In this document: positions 1 to 7,674 of the stretch, piece by piece
Layout: each line of letters starts with the position of its first letter
How positions within the stretch are numbered: position 1 is the stretch's first letter
From: Filimonas zeae
GTDB lineage: Bacteria > Bacteroidota > Bacteroidia > Chitinophagales > Chitinophagaceae
NCBI RefSeq assembly: GCF_014641615.1
Contig: NZ_BMIB01000005.1
Location: forward strand, 14,150-78,149
Length of the DNA stretch: 64,000 nucleotides
Direction of reading: 5' to 3'
Notes under the pieces: generated by a model
The model's database searches: none
Told to the model about the DNA's origin: nothing
The model's input: only the letters and a program-made list of their open reading frames with translations
Made by a program: the position numbers and the translations under genes

Positions 1-43
1 CCGCAGTGAGAGGTTTTTTTATGCCTATACCCTCCAACACAAC

Positions 44-79
44 AAAGGGCGCCCCGGCCTGATCCGGAAACGCCCTTTT
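44..79. terminator. Hairpin terminator downstream of the DJ-1/PfpI gene
   Basis: An 8-bp perfect stem (AAAGGGCG / CGCCCTTT) encloses a GC-rich loop just beyond the stop of the minus-strand gene that ends at 105. Both flanks are T-rich on their own strand, so it may work in both directions. Inferred from structure only. Confidence 0.6.
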
Positions 80-104
80 CCTATTCCTTCCGCGCCCAAA
101 CACC

Positions 105-860
105 TTAATTATTCAGTGCCGCCAGCAATTTTTCCGTTACAGGTTCTGCAGAAGCAGGATTCTGGCCCGTAATTAACCAGCCATCCTGTACGGCAAAAGG
201 TTGCCAGTCCGCACCTTTTTCATATTTGGCACCGCGTTGTTTCAGCATATCTTCCAGCAAAAAAGGAGTCATTGCCACTGAGCCGCCTGCATTTTCCTCA
301 CTATTGGTAAAACCCGCTACTCTTTTTCCTTTTATCAGATATTCCCCATTGGCCAGTTTTACATTTTTAAGAGCAGCAGGTGCATGACATACCAGTGCAA
401 CAGGCTTGCCTTTCTGAATAAGTCCACTGATAAGCGCGATAGAGGTTTTATTCTCCGGTAAATCCCACATAGGGCCGTGACCACCGGGGTAGAAAACTGC
501 ATCGTAATCTGAAGCTTTAATTAAAGCAAGCGTTACCGTATTATTTAAACGCTCCTGTGCTGCCGCATCTGCCAGAAACTTTTTGGCAGAAGGGGTAAGG
601 AAGGCTTCTGAAGTACTTTTAGGATCTATGGGAGCCTTGCCGCCTTTGGGAGAAGCGATAGTTACCTGCACTCCTTTTTCTGTTAACTTATAATAAGGAG
701 TACTGAATTCTTCCAGCCAGATACCGGTTTTATCGCCATTGGCCAGTTCGCCAAACGAGGTTACTACTATTAATACTTTCTTTGGTTGTGCAGTTTGCGC
801 ATAAACCTGCTGCACTGCCAGCAGCAACAATGCCATTACATATCTCATCATCTTTTTCAT
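105..860 (-). CDS. Secreted DJ-1/PfpI family protein (type 1 glutamine amidotransferase-like)
   Basis: The 251-residue protein starts with a signal peptide (residues 1-22, ending VYAQ), so it should be exported. The rest is a DJ-1/PfpI fold of the Hsp31/glyoxalase III-like branch. The nucleophile is Cys158 in LVCHAPAAL, followed by His159. The conserved acid is Glu50 or Glu51 in GIWLEEF, and the PGGHGPMWD loop is at 125-133. Family members act as methylglyoxal hydratases, chaperones or peptidases; the substrate here cannot be read from sequence. A periplasmic location is less usual, since most characterised Hsp31-like proteins are cytoplasmic. It is divergent from a Crp/Fnr regulator and shares its control region. 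Family call is firm, function is open. Confidence 0.9.
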   Translation of the reverse strand: MKKMMRYVMALLLLAVQQVYAQTAQPKKVLIVVTSFGELANGDKTGIWLEEFSTPYYKLTEKGVQVTIASPKGGKAPIDPKSTSEAFLTPSAKKFLADAAAQERLNNTVTLALIKASDYDAVFYPGGHGPMWDLPENKTSIALISGLIQKGKPVALVCHAPAALKNVKLANGEYLIKGKRVAGFTNSEENAGGSVAMTPFLLEDMLKQRGAKYEKGADWQPFAVQDGWLITGQNPASAEPVTEKLLAALNN

Positions 861-876
861 ATCCTTAATTTTGTTA

Positions 877-884
877 CAAAGCTA
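877..884 (-). promoter_or_regulatory. Putative -7 box of the DJ-1/PfpI gene
   Basis: On the minus strand the sequence reads TAGCTTTG, an exact match to the Bacteroidota -7 consensus TAnnTTTG, 17 bases upstream of the start codon. No clear -33 TTTG lies at the usual spacing, so the promoter may depend on an activator. Confidence 0.5.
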
Positions 885-929
885 GTACCCCCTGCCTGAC
901 CGGTAAAGGACATAGCGCACAGTTTTAAA

Positions 930-943
930 GTGACACAGATCAC
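930..943. promoter_or_regulatory. CRP-like operator, GTGA-N6-TCAC
   Basis: A perfect inverted repeat GTGA-CACAGA-TCAC lies in the divergent intergenic region, 12 bases before the crp-like start codon at 956. It equals the core of the E. coli CRP site. The adjacent regulator keeps the Arg-Glu-x-x-x-Arg pattern of the CRP recognition helix, which is known to read GTGA. Autoregulation and control of the divergent DJ-1 gene are inferred. Confidence 0.6.
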
Positions 944-955
944 ATCTATTTAATA

Positions 956-1528
956 ATGACCGAAGCATTTTCTATACTCAGAGCACATTTGCAGGAGCTG
1001 ATTACCCTTACCGATGGGGAGTTTGAATACCTGTGTTCGCATTTTCAACCGAAGAAATATAAAAAACACACCATTATACTGCACCCAGGCGACCGTGTAC
1101 ACAATGAATACTTTGTGGTAAAAGGCTTACTCAAAACCTTTCTTACCGATGAGGATGGCAAAGAACATATCTGGCAGTTTGCTATGGAAAACTGGTGGGT
1201 ATCTGATTATCAGGCGCTCCACCATCAAACACCAGCTACTTTTGCCATTCAATGTCTGGAAGAGGTTACCCTGCTGCAACTTTCCTATAGCGATCGCAAT
1301 AAGCTGTGTAGCGAGATGCACAAGTTTGAACACTTCTCGCGCATGAAGGTTACCTCCGGTTTTCTCAATATGCAAAACCGGGTAATGGCTTTGTTAAAGA
1401 ACGATGCACAATCGCGCTATCAGCAACTACTACAACAATATCCTACTTTAATACAAAGGGTGCCTAAAGCACTTATAGCTTCTTACATAGGTGTATCGCG
1501 CGAAACACTCAGCCGGCTACACTCCTGA
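956..1528 (+). CDS. Crp/Fnr family transcriptional regulator
   Basis: The 190-residue protein has an N-terminal cyclic-nucleotide-binding-type beta barrel (about 25-120) and a C-terminal winged helix with the recognition helix GVSRETLSRL at the very end. The helix carries Arg, Glu and Arg at the positions E. coli CRP uses for GTGA half-sites. The protein ends right after this helix, as is usual for Bacteroidota members, which mostly lack a proven effector. No cysteine cluster of the FNR type is present. It is divergent from the secreted DJ-1/PfpI gene, with a matching dyad at 930-943, so it probably regulates itself and that gene. The signal it senses is unknown. Confidence 0.9.
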   Translation: MTEAFSILRAHLQELITLTDGEFEYLCSHFQPKKYKKHTIILHPGDRVHNEYFVVKGLLKTFLTDEDGKEHIWQFAMENWWVSDYQALHHQTPATFAIQCLEEVTLLQLSYSDRNKLCSEMHKFEHFSRMKVTSGFLNMQNRVMALLKNDAQSRYQQLLQQYPTLIQRVPKALIASYIGVSRETLSRLHS

Positions 1529-1641
1529 ACAAGTATTGTAAAAACATTTTTCCCGCACCCAACACATTTCCATACTACGCCGTATAACAGTTACAGGAGC
1601 TCCTGACTGTCATCATCATTTACTCATTCATTTAATAGTTT

Positions 1642-2733
1642 ATGAAAAAAACTGTATGTTTTGCCATTACAGTGGGCGTAGCCTTGCTTACATTTTCCTG
1701 TACTAAAAACCCCGATACGCCCGATACCGAAGCAGGCAACTGGGTAAGAAGAGGCACATTGGACGGGCCTGCCCGCTCCGGCGCCGTATCGTTTGTTATT
1801 AACGATACCGCCTATATAGGAACCGGCTTTAATCAGAATGTACAGACGTATAAAAATGAGCACGGGGATGACCTTATTAAAAACGGTTTTCTGCGCGACT
1901 TCTGGAAGCTGAACATGCCTCCGGTAAGCGAGGGCAATACACAGGAAAATTATACATGGACACAGGTGGAAGAGTTACCTGGCCCAAACGGGTTCCGGGC
2001 TTATGCCGTAGGGTTTAATATTGGCAATATTGGTTATGTAGGCACAGGCATGAGTGCTGACAGGTATACCATGCTGAAAGATTTTTACGCCTTTGATGGC
2101 ACTAAGTGGGAGCAGAAAGCCGACTTCCCTGGCAGTCCGCGCCAGTATGCCGTAGGTTTTGGCTTTGGCAGCAGAGGTTATATTACTACAGGCGATGACG
2201 GCGCCAATACACAGAAAGACAATTACCAGTACAATCCGGAAGACAACAGCTGGCGTGCAGTAACTGCACTCAGTGGCACCAAGCGCCAGGGAGCTTCTGT
2301 GTTCGTACATAAAAACAAAGCCTATGTATTTGGTGGCTATAGCAGCTTTGATAAAGTAACCGATATGTGGGCTATGGATAGCGCCACCCTTAAATGGGAG
2401 TACAAGGGCAACCTGATTAATGAGCTGGATGATAGCAGAGACGATGATTATACAGACATCTGCCGCCAATACGGTAGCGCCTTTGTAATTGGCGATTACG
2501 GCTATTACACAGCGGGCGATAACAGGGGCATCCTTATCTCCAGCACCTGGCGGTACGATTTTGCCAACAACCAGTGGGCCCGCAGAACACCACTGGAAAG
2601 AGCCGCCCGTACCAAAGCCCTGGGTTTTTCTGTACATAACCGCGGTTTTGTAGGCACCGGTGCTACCGGCAGCCAGGCTATGGATGATTTTCAGGAGTTT
2701 ATGCCTAACCAAACGGTAGATGCGGCAGACTAA
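1642..2733 (+). CDS. Kelch-repeat lipoprotein
   Basis: The 363-residue protein begins with a lipoprotein signal whose lipobox LTFSC places the modified cysteine at residue 20. The mature part is built of kelch-type blades of about 50 residues, recognisable by repeated hydrophobic-GYVGTG / YITTGDDG / YVFGGYSS strands followed by a Trp-containing strand such as KWEQKADFP or NSWRAVTAL. This predicts a six- or seven-bladed beta propeller anchored in the outer membrane or facing the periplasm. Bacteroidota encode many of these, often beside DUF4270 genes, with unknown ligand; no DUF4270 gene is present here. The long minus-strand frame over 1975-2817 is a shadow of this gene. Confidence 0.85.
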   Translation: MKKTVCFAITVGVALLTFSCTKNPDTPDTEAGNWVRRGTLDGPARSGAVSFVINDTAYIGTGFNQNVQTYKNEHGDDLIKNGFLRDFWKLNMPPVSEGNTQENYTWTQVEELPGPNGFRAYAVGFNIGNIGYVGTGMSADRYTMLKDFYAFDGTKWEQKADFPGSPRQYAVGFGFGSRGYITTGDDGANTQKDNYQYNPEDNSWRAVTALSGTKRQGASVFVHKNKAYVFGGYSSFDKVTDMWAMDSATLKWEYKGNLINELDDSRDDDYTDICRQYGSAFVIGDYGYYTAGDNRGILISSTWRYDFANNQWARRTPLERAARTKALGFSVHNRGFVGTGATGSQAMDDFQEFMPNQTVDAAD

Positions 2734-3097
2734 CTGCCTCTCAGGTAACGGCAATAAAAAAGGGGATGTGGATACACCCCCCGTTACACATGAGAAAAAC
2801 ACTATGCACTGCTGCATAGAAGCTTGTATACTAAACGCCTTTAAAAGGCTTTGTGTTCTGTTTATGTAAAACCGGGTGTAAGATAAATATCTTTTACCGG
2901 TTCTGCCGCTAATAAATCGGTATGCGCGTCACTTTTTGCCGCCATGCCCTATAATAAAAGAATCGCCGTCCGGCTTCTTTATAACACCGCCCATCCTTTT
3001 TACCTGCAGGAAGGCAGTATAAAGCAGCCAGACGGCATTATAAAAAACACCAAACAGTATAGTACAGTTTACCATTAACGCAAAGCAGGTCAGCCGG
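2734..3097. other. Gene-free convergent spacer with four stem-loops
   Basis: This 364-base gap lies between the convergent kelch and sulfotransferase genes and has no plausible reading frame. It holds a GGGG/CCCC hairpin at about 2762-2786, the palindrome GCCTTTAAAAGGC at 2837-2849, an imperfect hairpin at 2869-2902, and a long imperfect inverted repeat with 19-base arms (2965-2983 and 3018-3036, 17 of 19 paired) whose loop contains the palindrome CCTGCAGG. Some of these are probably terminators for the two genes; the last may be a mobile palindromic repeat. Confidence 0.5.
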
Positions 3098-3922
3098 TTA
3101 CCCCATCACTTCCCGCAGTTTACGCTCCGCATGTTCTGCCCGTTGCAGCAAAGCCTTATCCTGTATATAAGGGTGAAAAACATTTACCGGTGTTATAAGG
3201 CCCGCTTTATAAATATCACTGAAGGGGCGGTAACTCAAAGGCAGTTGCCACTGCTGCTGCAAATGCGTAAAAACAACACTATCATTTTTGCTTAACATCG
3301 TATAATCTACCACCAACCTTTGCGAAGCAGGTATCTGCTTCAGATGCTCCAGTAACGCTTCGTTGTAAACCACACAGGCTTTCAAAAAAACCGGAGCCAG
3401 CTTGCGGTATATCAGTTTACGGCGGCTACGGCTTTCTATCGCGCTCCACAACAAACGTTTAAACCACCCCTTCTGCGCATATTGCTGTGCTGCGTTTTTA
3501 TACTCACGCGATAATAACGAGTTTACCACTTCCTTATAATCGCGTACAATAATCAGATACTTTGCCTGCGGCAACACTTGCTGATAAGCAGGCAGAAACA
3601 AACAGGTGCGCGGGTCTTTCCAACCCCATATGGCATGGTTGTCATTTTTTTCTAACACCAGTGCCGCCACCTGCTGCTGCTGTTCTTTCGTAAGCACGGG
3701 TGGCTTTTCCAGCCACAGGCCGGTTTCAGACATGTCATGTTGTTGAAGCAACCCTTCGTGCAACCTTACAAAATCCATATCTTCAAAATGTCCTTCCTCA
3801 TTACCAATACCCTCTCCCATCAGCTCCTCCCCCACAGATAACCCGCAGCGATATAGCCATTGTGTAATTAAAGACGTTCCGGAGCGGTGCATTCCTGCAA
3901 TTACCAATACATTGTTATTCAT
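3098..3922 (-). CDS. Sulfotransferase family protein
   Basis: This 274-residue protein is predicted to move sulfate from PAPS to an acceptor. The 5'-phosphosulfate-binding loop is HRSGTSL at residues 12-18, and the 3'-phosphate-binding region is around YLIIVRDYKEVVNSLLSRE near residues 125-145, where the Arg-Asp and a following Ser match the family pattern. Neither a signal peptide nor a membrane segment is evident, so it acts in the cytosol. Its start codon overlaps the stop of the upstream APS kinase by one base (TAATG), which indicates translational coupling. The acceptor (lipid, capsule sugar or small molecule) cannot be deduced. Confidence 0.85.
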   Translation of the reverse strand: MNNNVLVIAGMHRSGTSLITQWLYRCGLSVGEELMGEGIGNEEGHFEDMDFVRLHEGLLQQHDMSETGLWLEKPPVLTKEQQQQVAALVLEKNDNHAIWGWKDPRTCLFLPAYQQVLPQAKYLIIVRDYKEVVNSLLSREYKNAAQQYAQKGWFKRLLWSAIESRSRRKLIYRKLAPVFLKACVVYNEALLEHLKQIPASQRLVVDYTMLSKNDSVVFTHLQQQWQLPLSYRPFSDIYKAGLITPVNVFHPYIQDKALLQRAEHAERKLREVMG

Positions 3923-4491
3923 TAACTATACCGTTGTGCGTGTTGTTTTTTAAAAAAGAAAAGAGACCCTGCCAGTTCAGAAGTAATAAAGTAAAACAAC
4001 CTGCCTGCACTCTCCTCCACCTCCTGTAAAGCCGTGTTAATATAGAGGTCTGGCGAAGCGGGAATATCAAAGGGATCGTTGATGCCGGTAAGATTACCAA
4101 TACGATCCGGATGCCCTTCCGGCAGCAACGCCTTACGATATAGCCCTTTTGTATCCCGGTTAATAAGTTCGTCAACCGCACAATCCACAAATACCGTCTT
4201 TACATCCTCATAGGTTTTCGCTATTTCCTCACGCACTTCTTTATATGGATTAATAGCACTGATAATAACCACCACACCATGCGCAGCCAAACGGCCTGCC
4301 ACAAACCCCAGTCTGCGGATATTCTCGCACCTGTCTTTACGGGAAAAACCAAGGTCTTTACACAACACCTCCCGGTAGTCATCGCCATCAATCACTTCCA
4401 CCTTAATACCATGCTGCTGCAACCTGCCCTTTACCAGTGTTGCCAGTGTAGATTTACCGGCGCCAGACATACCACATAATTGTACAATCAT
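3922..4491 (-). CDS. cysC: Adenylylsulfate kinase (APS kinase)
   Basis: The 189-residue protein phosphorylates adenosine 5'-phosphosulfate to PAPS. The P-loop GMSGAGKST is at residues 7-15, the DGDDYR motif at 35-40, the APS-binding FSRKDRCENIRR stretch at 49-60, and KGLYRKALLP plus NLTGINDPFDIP near the end. The usual Ile-Ser-Pro-Tyr/His motif is INPY here, with Asn81 in place of the conserved Ser. It is co-transcribed with a sulfotransferase, which would use the PAPS. No ATP sulfurylase genes (cysD/cysN or sat) are in the window, so APS must come from elsewhere. Confidence 0.9.
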   Translation of the reverse strand: MIVQLCGMSGAGKSTLATLVKGRLQQHGIKVEVIDGDDYREVLCKDLGFSRKDRCENIRRLGFVAGRLAAHGVVVIISAINPYKEVREEIAKTYEDVKTVFVDCAVDELINRDTKGLYRKALLPEGHPDRIGNLTGINDPFDIPASPDLYINTALQEVEESAGRLFYFITSELAGSLFFFKKQHAQRYS

Positions 4492-4631
4492 AATCAGAAT
4501 GGTTTATTTGCAACTGTTTGCACCCACCTAAAGATTACGGATACATACATTTTGATGCCCCGGCAAATGCTGTACATCTGTTAATACAGTGGAAGTAACT
4601 ATATTAGCAGACGAATGAAATTATTGTGTAG

Positions 4632-5633
4632 ATGAACAGGCAAATCCGGTATCCTGTATGGCTGTTGGTGATGTTTTTATCTGTTGCTTTTTACCCACAG
4701 GCACAGGAATACAAACATCTTTTAAGAGGCTTTGACGATAATGACGGAATTGACATACGTGGCATGGGTAGCGATGAAGGCTACACCAACGGTACACGCA
4801 TTGACCTGCTTTACCAACCCGCAAAACAACGTTCTTTACTTTACCGCCTGCTGCCCAAAGCGGGCGATAGCAGCATTACCACCTATGGCTGGGGCATTAT
4901 GCAGGTAATGTACACCCCCAACCAGCTGAAAACCCCTTTTCCACCGGCAAATGACTATCCGTATGCAGGCGGCTTATTTGCAGCACATACTTTTCACTCT
5001 GCCAATCCGCTCAAAAAGCTGAACCTGCAAAGCGAAATTATAGTGGGCGTTATGGGCCCTCCCTCCCTGGCAGAAGGGTTTCAGAAGTTTATACACAAAA
5101 CCTTCGGCTTTATTACACCCCGTGGCTGGGATAGCCAGATGCCTACCGACCTGTTGCTGAATTATAACTTTACTGTAGAAAAAGGATTGTATGATAAACA
5201 TTCCTTACTGGACGTATCGGCAGGTGCACAACTGGCGGCGGGCACTATGCAAAACAGCGGCTACGTATATGGGTTACTGCGGTTGGGCAAAAGATCGCCT
5301 TACTACTCCGGCCTTATACAACAATATACGCCTCCACCGGGTGATGCCAAACGCTGGCAGCTGCATGCCATTATTAAACCCGGGGCGCAGCTGATGCTTT
5401 ACAATGCCCTGTTTCAGGGTGGAATGTTTAATAAGGAATCCCCCTACCGTGGTAAGGTTCATGGAGGCCACCATTCTGTGCAACCGGTAAAATGGGTAGG
5501 CAGGTTTGACTTTGGTGTAATGGCTTCTTCCGGCCGTGCCTCTGTGCTTTTTATGCAAAGCCTGCGTACCCGGGAAGCCCAGGGCATACGCCCGCACTCA
5601 GTAGGTACTATTTCGCTGCAACTGGCCTGGTAA
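4632..5633 (+). CDS. Lipid A deacylase LpxR family protein (DUF2219)
   Basis: The 333-residue protein has a signal peptide (about 1-25) and reads as a 12-stranded outer-membrane barrel. LpxR removes the 3'-acyloxyacyl group of lipid A. Landmarks of the family are visible: an N-terminal Asn-Asp in FDDNDGID, GYTNGTRID with the conserved Thr-Asn-Gly, and GVMGPPSLAEGFQKFIH followed by GWDSQ, which holds the putative catalytic His. A near-match -7 box (TATATTAG, about 4601-4608) precedes it. The enzyme family is clear; activity on this organism's own lipid A is inferred. Confidence 0.85.
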   Translation: MNRQIRYPVWLLVMFLSVAFYPQAQEYKHLLRGFDDNDGIDIRGMGSDEGYTNGTRIDLLYQPAKQRSLLYRLLPKAGDSSITTYGWGIMQVMYTPNQLKTPFPPANDYPYAGGLFAAHTFHSANPLKKLNLQSEIIVGVMGPPSLAEGFQKFIHKTFGFITPRGWDSQMPTDLLLNYNFTVEKGLYDKHSLLDVSAGAQLAAGTMQNSGYVYGLLRLGKRSPYYSGLIQQYTPPPGDAKRWQLHAIIKPGAQLMLYNALFQGGMFNKESPYRGKVHGGHHSVQPVKWVGRFDFGVMASSGRASVLFMQSLRTREAQGIRPHSVGTISLQLAW

Positions 5634-5638
5634 AAAAA

Positions 5639-5661
5639 CAGGGTCGCTGGCGGCGACCCTG
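5639..5661 (-). terminator. Intrinsic terminator of the Spy-like gene
   Basis: A 9-bp perfect stem (CAGGGTCGC / GCGACCCTG, 5-base loop) is followed on the minus strand by seven T residues, which lie over the stop codon of the convergent lpxR-like gene. Confidence 0.8.
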
Positions 5662-5683
5662 CAGGTACATGTTCCCCCCGGAA

Positions 5684-6070
5684 CTATAACTGTTTTTTCT
5701 CTTTCATCTTTTTCTTCATCTCCTCCTTCATTGTCTCTTTCACCGCCTCATAAGTCTCAAACTGCTCCGTTGTCAGCACCTGCTTCAACTCCGCTTCTTT
5801 TTGTTCATTTATCTTTTTAGCCTGCCGGTACTTAGCCAGCTTGCCGCCCCCGCTTTTTACAACGGGCTCCATTTGCTTTGCATACTTAAGGTTAATAGCC
5901 CCCACTTTGGCGGTCTGCTCCTCATTCAGCTGCAACTTTGTTTTCATAAGATCCGTCTGAACCTTTGCCCGCTGCTCCGGCGTGGTATTTTTTAATTCTT
6001 CGGAAGCCTGCGCCTGCACCAAAGCACAGGACAACAAAGCTATCAGCAGTAAATACAGATACTTTTTCAT
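5684..6070 (-). CDS. Small secreted Spy/CpxP-like helical protein
   Basis: The 128-residue protein has a signal peptide (about 1-21, ending VQAQ). The mature part is helical and highly charged, with LTxxQ-like elements LNEEQTAKV and LTTEQFETYEAVK typical of Spy/CpxP-type periplasmic proteins of Bacteroidota, and a Lys/Met/Glu-rich tail. Spy relatives are ATP-independent periplasmic chaperones, but similarity here rests on composition and spacing, not on strict motifs. It starts 20 bases after the stop of the upstream lipoprotein gene, so the two are probably one transcript ending at the strong terminator at 5639. Confidence 0.7.
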   Translation of the reverse strand: MKKYLYLLLIALLSCALVQAQASEELKNTTPEQRAKVQTDLMKTKLQLNEEQTAKVGAINLKYAKQMEPVVKSGGGKLAKYRQAKKINEQKEAELKQVLTTEQFETYEAVKETMKEEMKKKMKEKKQL

Positions 6071-6090
6071 CTTTTGTATGTTTTTATGTG

Positions 6091-6798
6091 TTACCAGTTA
6101 ATTGTATAGCTGGCTCCGCTGTTAAGCGTAAGCACACCCGTTCTGTTTCCTTTAAACACCAGTTTACCTGCAAAAGCAAAGCTGCGGCCACCGGTTCCGG
6201 AACCTGTAAAAGTAACCGCCAGCGTACCGGAGTCAACCAGCAAGGTTTGTTTACTCACTGCCACATCGGTACCTGTAAGGGTAAGCAAACTGGTAAACAC
6301 ATTTTTGTTCCGCACCTTAGAGGTTTGCGACCCATTGCGGGTAATTTGCATATTGGCTGTATAAGCAGCAGAAGCCGCGCCCAGTCCGCTAATTCTTAAA
6401 GTAGCAGCAACCTTATCATTGCTGGACATACGTGGTGCATCATACACCGTATTGCCATTATACGTAAAATCGAAATACGGGCTGGCTCCACAGGTAAGCG
6501 ACCAGTGCCAGCTGGCGGTAAGCGAATAGGTAACAGCAGCATTGGCAGCATTTACATATACAATGCTGGTGTCTTTAGCCGCACCGCAGGCAGTACTATA
6601 TTTTGCAGCTATGCGGGCAGCATCTGTTGTTTGTGCGGTAACACCGCCCGAAGAGGACGCCACTGCCTGGGTTATTACATCGGCCACGTCTTCCTCCGTA
6701 ACTTCTGCACTACTGTTCTCTTTACGGCAGGAAGTAAGCAGCAGGGTAAACAACGCACACGCAGCAACACTGCGGCTAAGAATACGTACTTTTTTCAT
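6091..6798 (-). CDS. Hypothetical lipoprotein
   Basis: The 235-residue protein carries a lipoprotein signal with lipobox LLTSC (Cys24). The mature part is Ser/Thr/Ala-rich and low in charge, with alternating beta-strand patterns such as TVYDAPRMSSNDKVAATLRI and GSGTGGRSFAFAGKLVF, suggesting a beta-sandwich or small beta-barrel exposed at the cell surface or in the periplasm. No known family is recognised. It lies 96 bases downstream of the LytTR response regulator and just upstream of a Spy-like gene, so an envelope role under that two-component system is possible but unproven. Confidence 0.75.
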   Translation of the reverse strand: MKKVRILSRSVAACALFTLLLTSCRKENSSAEVTEEDVADVITQAVASSSGGVTAQTTDAARIAAKYSTACGAAKDTSIVYVNAANAAVTYSLTASWHWSLTCGASPYFDFTYNGNTVYDAPRMSSNDKVAATLRISGLGAASAAYTANMQITRNGSQTSKVRNKNVFTSLLTLTGTDVAVSKQTLLVDSGTLAVTFTGSGTGGRSFAFAGKLVFKGNRTGVLTLNSGASYTINW

Positions 6799-6894
6799 AA
6801 TGGTATGTTTTGTTTTAATGAAGGCAAATTGCGGAAGAAAGAAAAGGCAGACCAGCTAAAAATGGGTGAAGCTGCCAGAAACCGGGGTAAAGCA

Positions 6895-7674
6895 TCAGTT
6901 ATCCAGCCAGGCCTTAAATTCAGGTACCCGCGCTTTACTGATCAGGATTTTTTCAGCAGGTTCCGGCTGCAAACGCAAAAACAGGCGGCCGTTAAAATAC
7001 AGTTCTATTTCCTGTATAGCATTCCGCTGTACAATACATTGCCGGTTGGCCCTGAAAAACTGCTGTGGATTTAACTGCTGTTGCAACTGCTCCAGCGTAT
7101 AATCTATTATATACTGTTTATTATCTCTGGTATGGGCGTGCACTACCTCGTTGGTGGTATAAAACCAGGCAATGGCAGCTACCTCCAATGGAATCAGCTT
7201 TTCTCTGAACTGTACCAGAAAAGATTGTTTATAAGCAGGCTGTCCGTGCTGCAACACCTTCAGCAACTGTTGCATCTGCTCCCGCGCGTTTACAACCGTG
7301 GCAGTGCTTAAACGCCGGTATTTATCCAGCGCCTGCTTAATTTCGTCCTGGTCAAAAGGCTTCAGTACATAATCTATTCCATTGGCTTTAAAAGCCTGCA
7401 GAGCATAATTGTCATACGCCGTTACAAAAATCACCGGCTGCTCCACGTTCACCTGCTGAAATATTTCGAAAGAAAGCCCATCACTTAAACGGATATCCAT
7501 AAACACCAGATCGCATGCTGCCGGGTATGCACGAAACCAGCTTACCGCCTCTTCCACGCCCGGCAATACCCCCACCACCGCTATGGTGCTGTCAGCTTCC
7601 CGCAGCATATATTCCAGATTGCGGGCATTGGTAGGTTCGTCTTCTATAAGCAGTACGCGCAGGGGCATGGTCAA
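6895..7674 (-). CDS. LytTR family response regulator
   Basis: This 259-residue regulator has a receiver domain (about 5-125) with the acidic pocket EDE at 11-13, phosphoacceptor Asp60 in LVFMDIRLSDG, Thr in FVTAYDN and Lys in DYVLKPFD. A linker leads to a LytTR DNA-binding domain (about 155-255), with the typical sequence FRANRQCIVQRNAIQEIELYFNGR near its end. It overlaps the upstream histidine kinase by 4 bases (ATGA type), so it is its cognate partner. Targets are unknown; the adjacent lipoprotein and Spy-like genes are candidates. Confidence 0.95.
   Translation of the reverse strand: MTMPLRVLLIEDEPTNARNLEYMLREADSTIAVVGVLPGVEEAVSWFRAYPAACDLVFMDIRLSDGLSFEIFQQVNVEQPVIFVTAYDNYALQAFKANGIDYVLKPFDQDEIKQALDKYRRLSTATVVNAREQMQQLLKVLQHGQPAYKQSFLVQFREKLIPLEVAAIAWFYTTNEVVHAHTRDNKQYIIDYTLEQLQQQLNPQQFFRANRQCIVQRNAIQEIELYFNGRLFLRLQPEPAEKILISKARVPEFKAWLDN

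Noticed and set aside
1975..2817. 280-residue minus-strand open frame
   Set aside because: It lies opposite the well-supported kelch lipoprotein gene, has no family signature and reads through the hairpin region after the gene.
5965..6399. 144-residue plus-strand open frame
   Set aside because: Covers the ends of two minus-strand genes that have signal peptides and better coding character.
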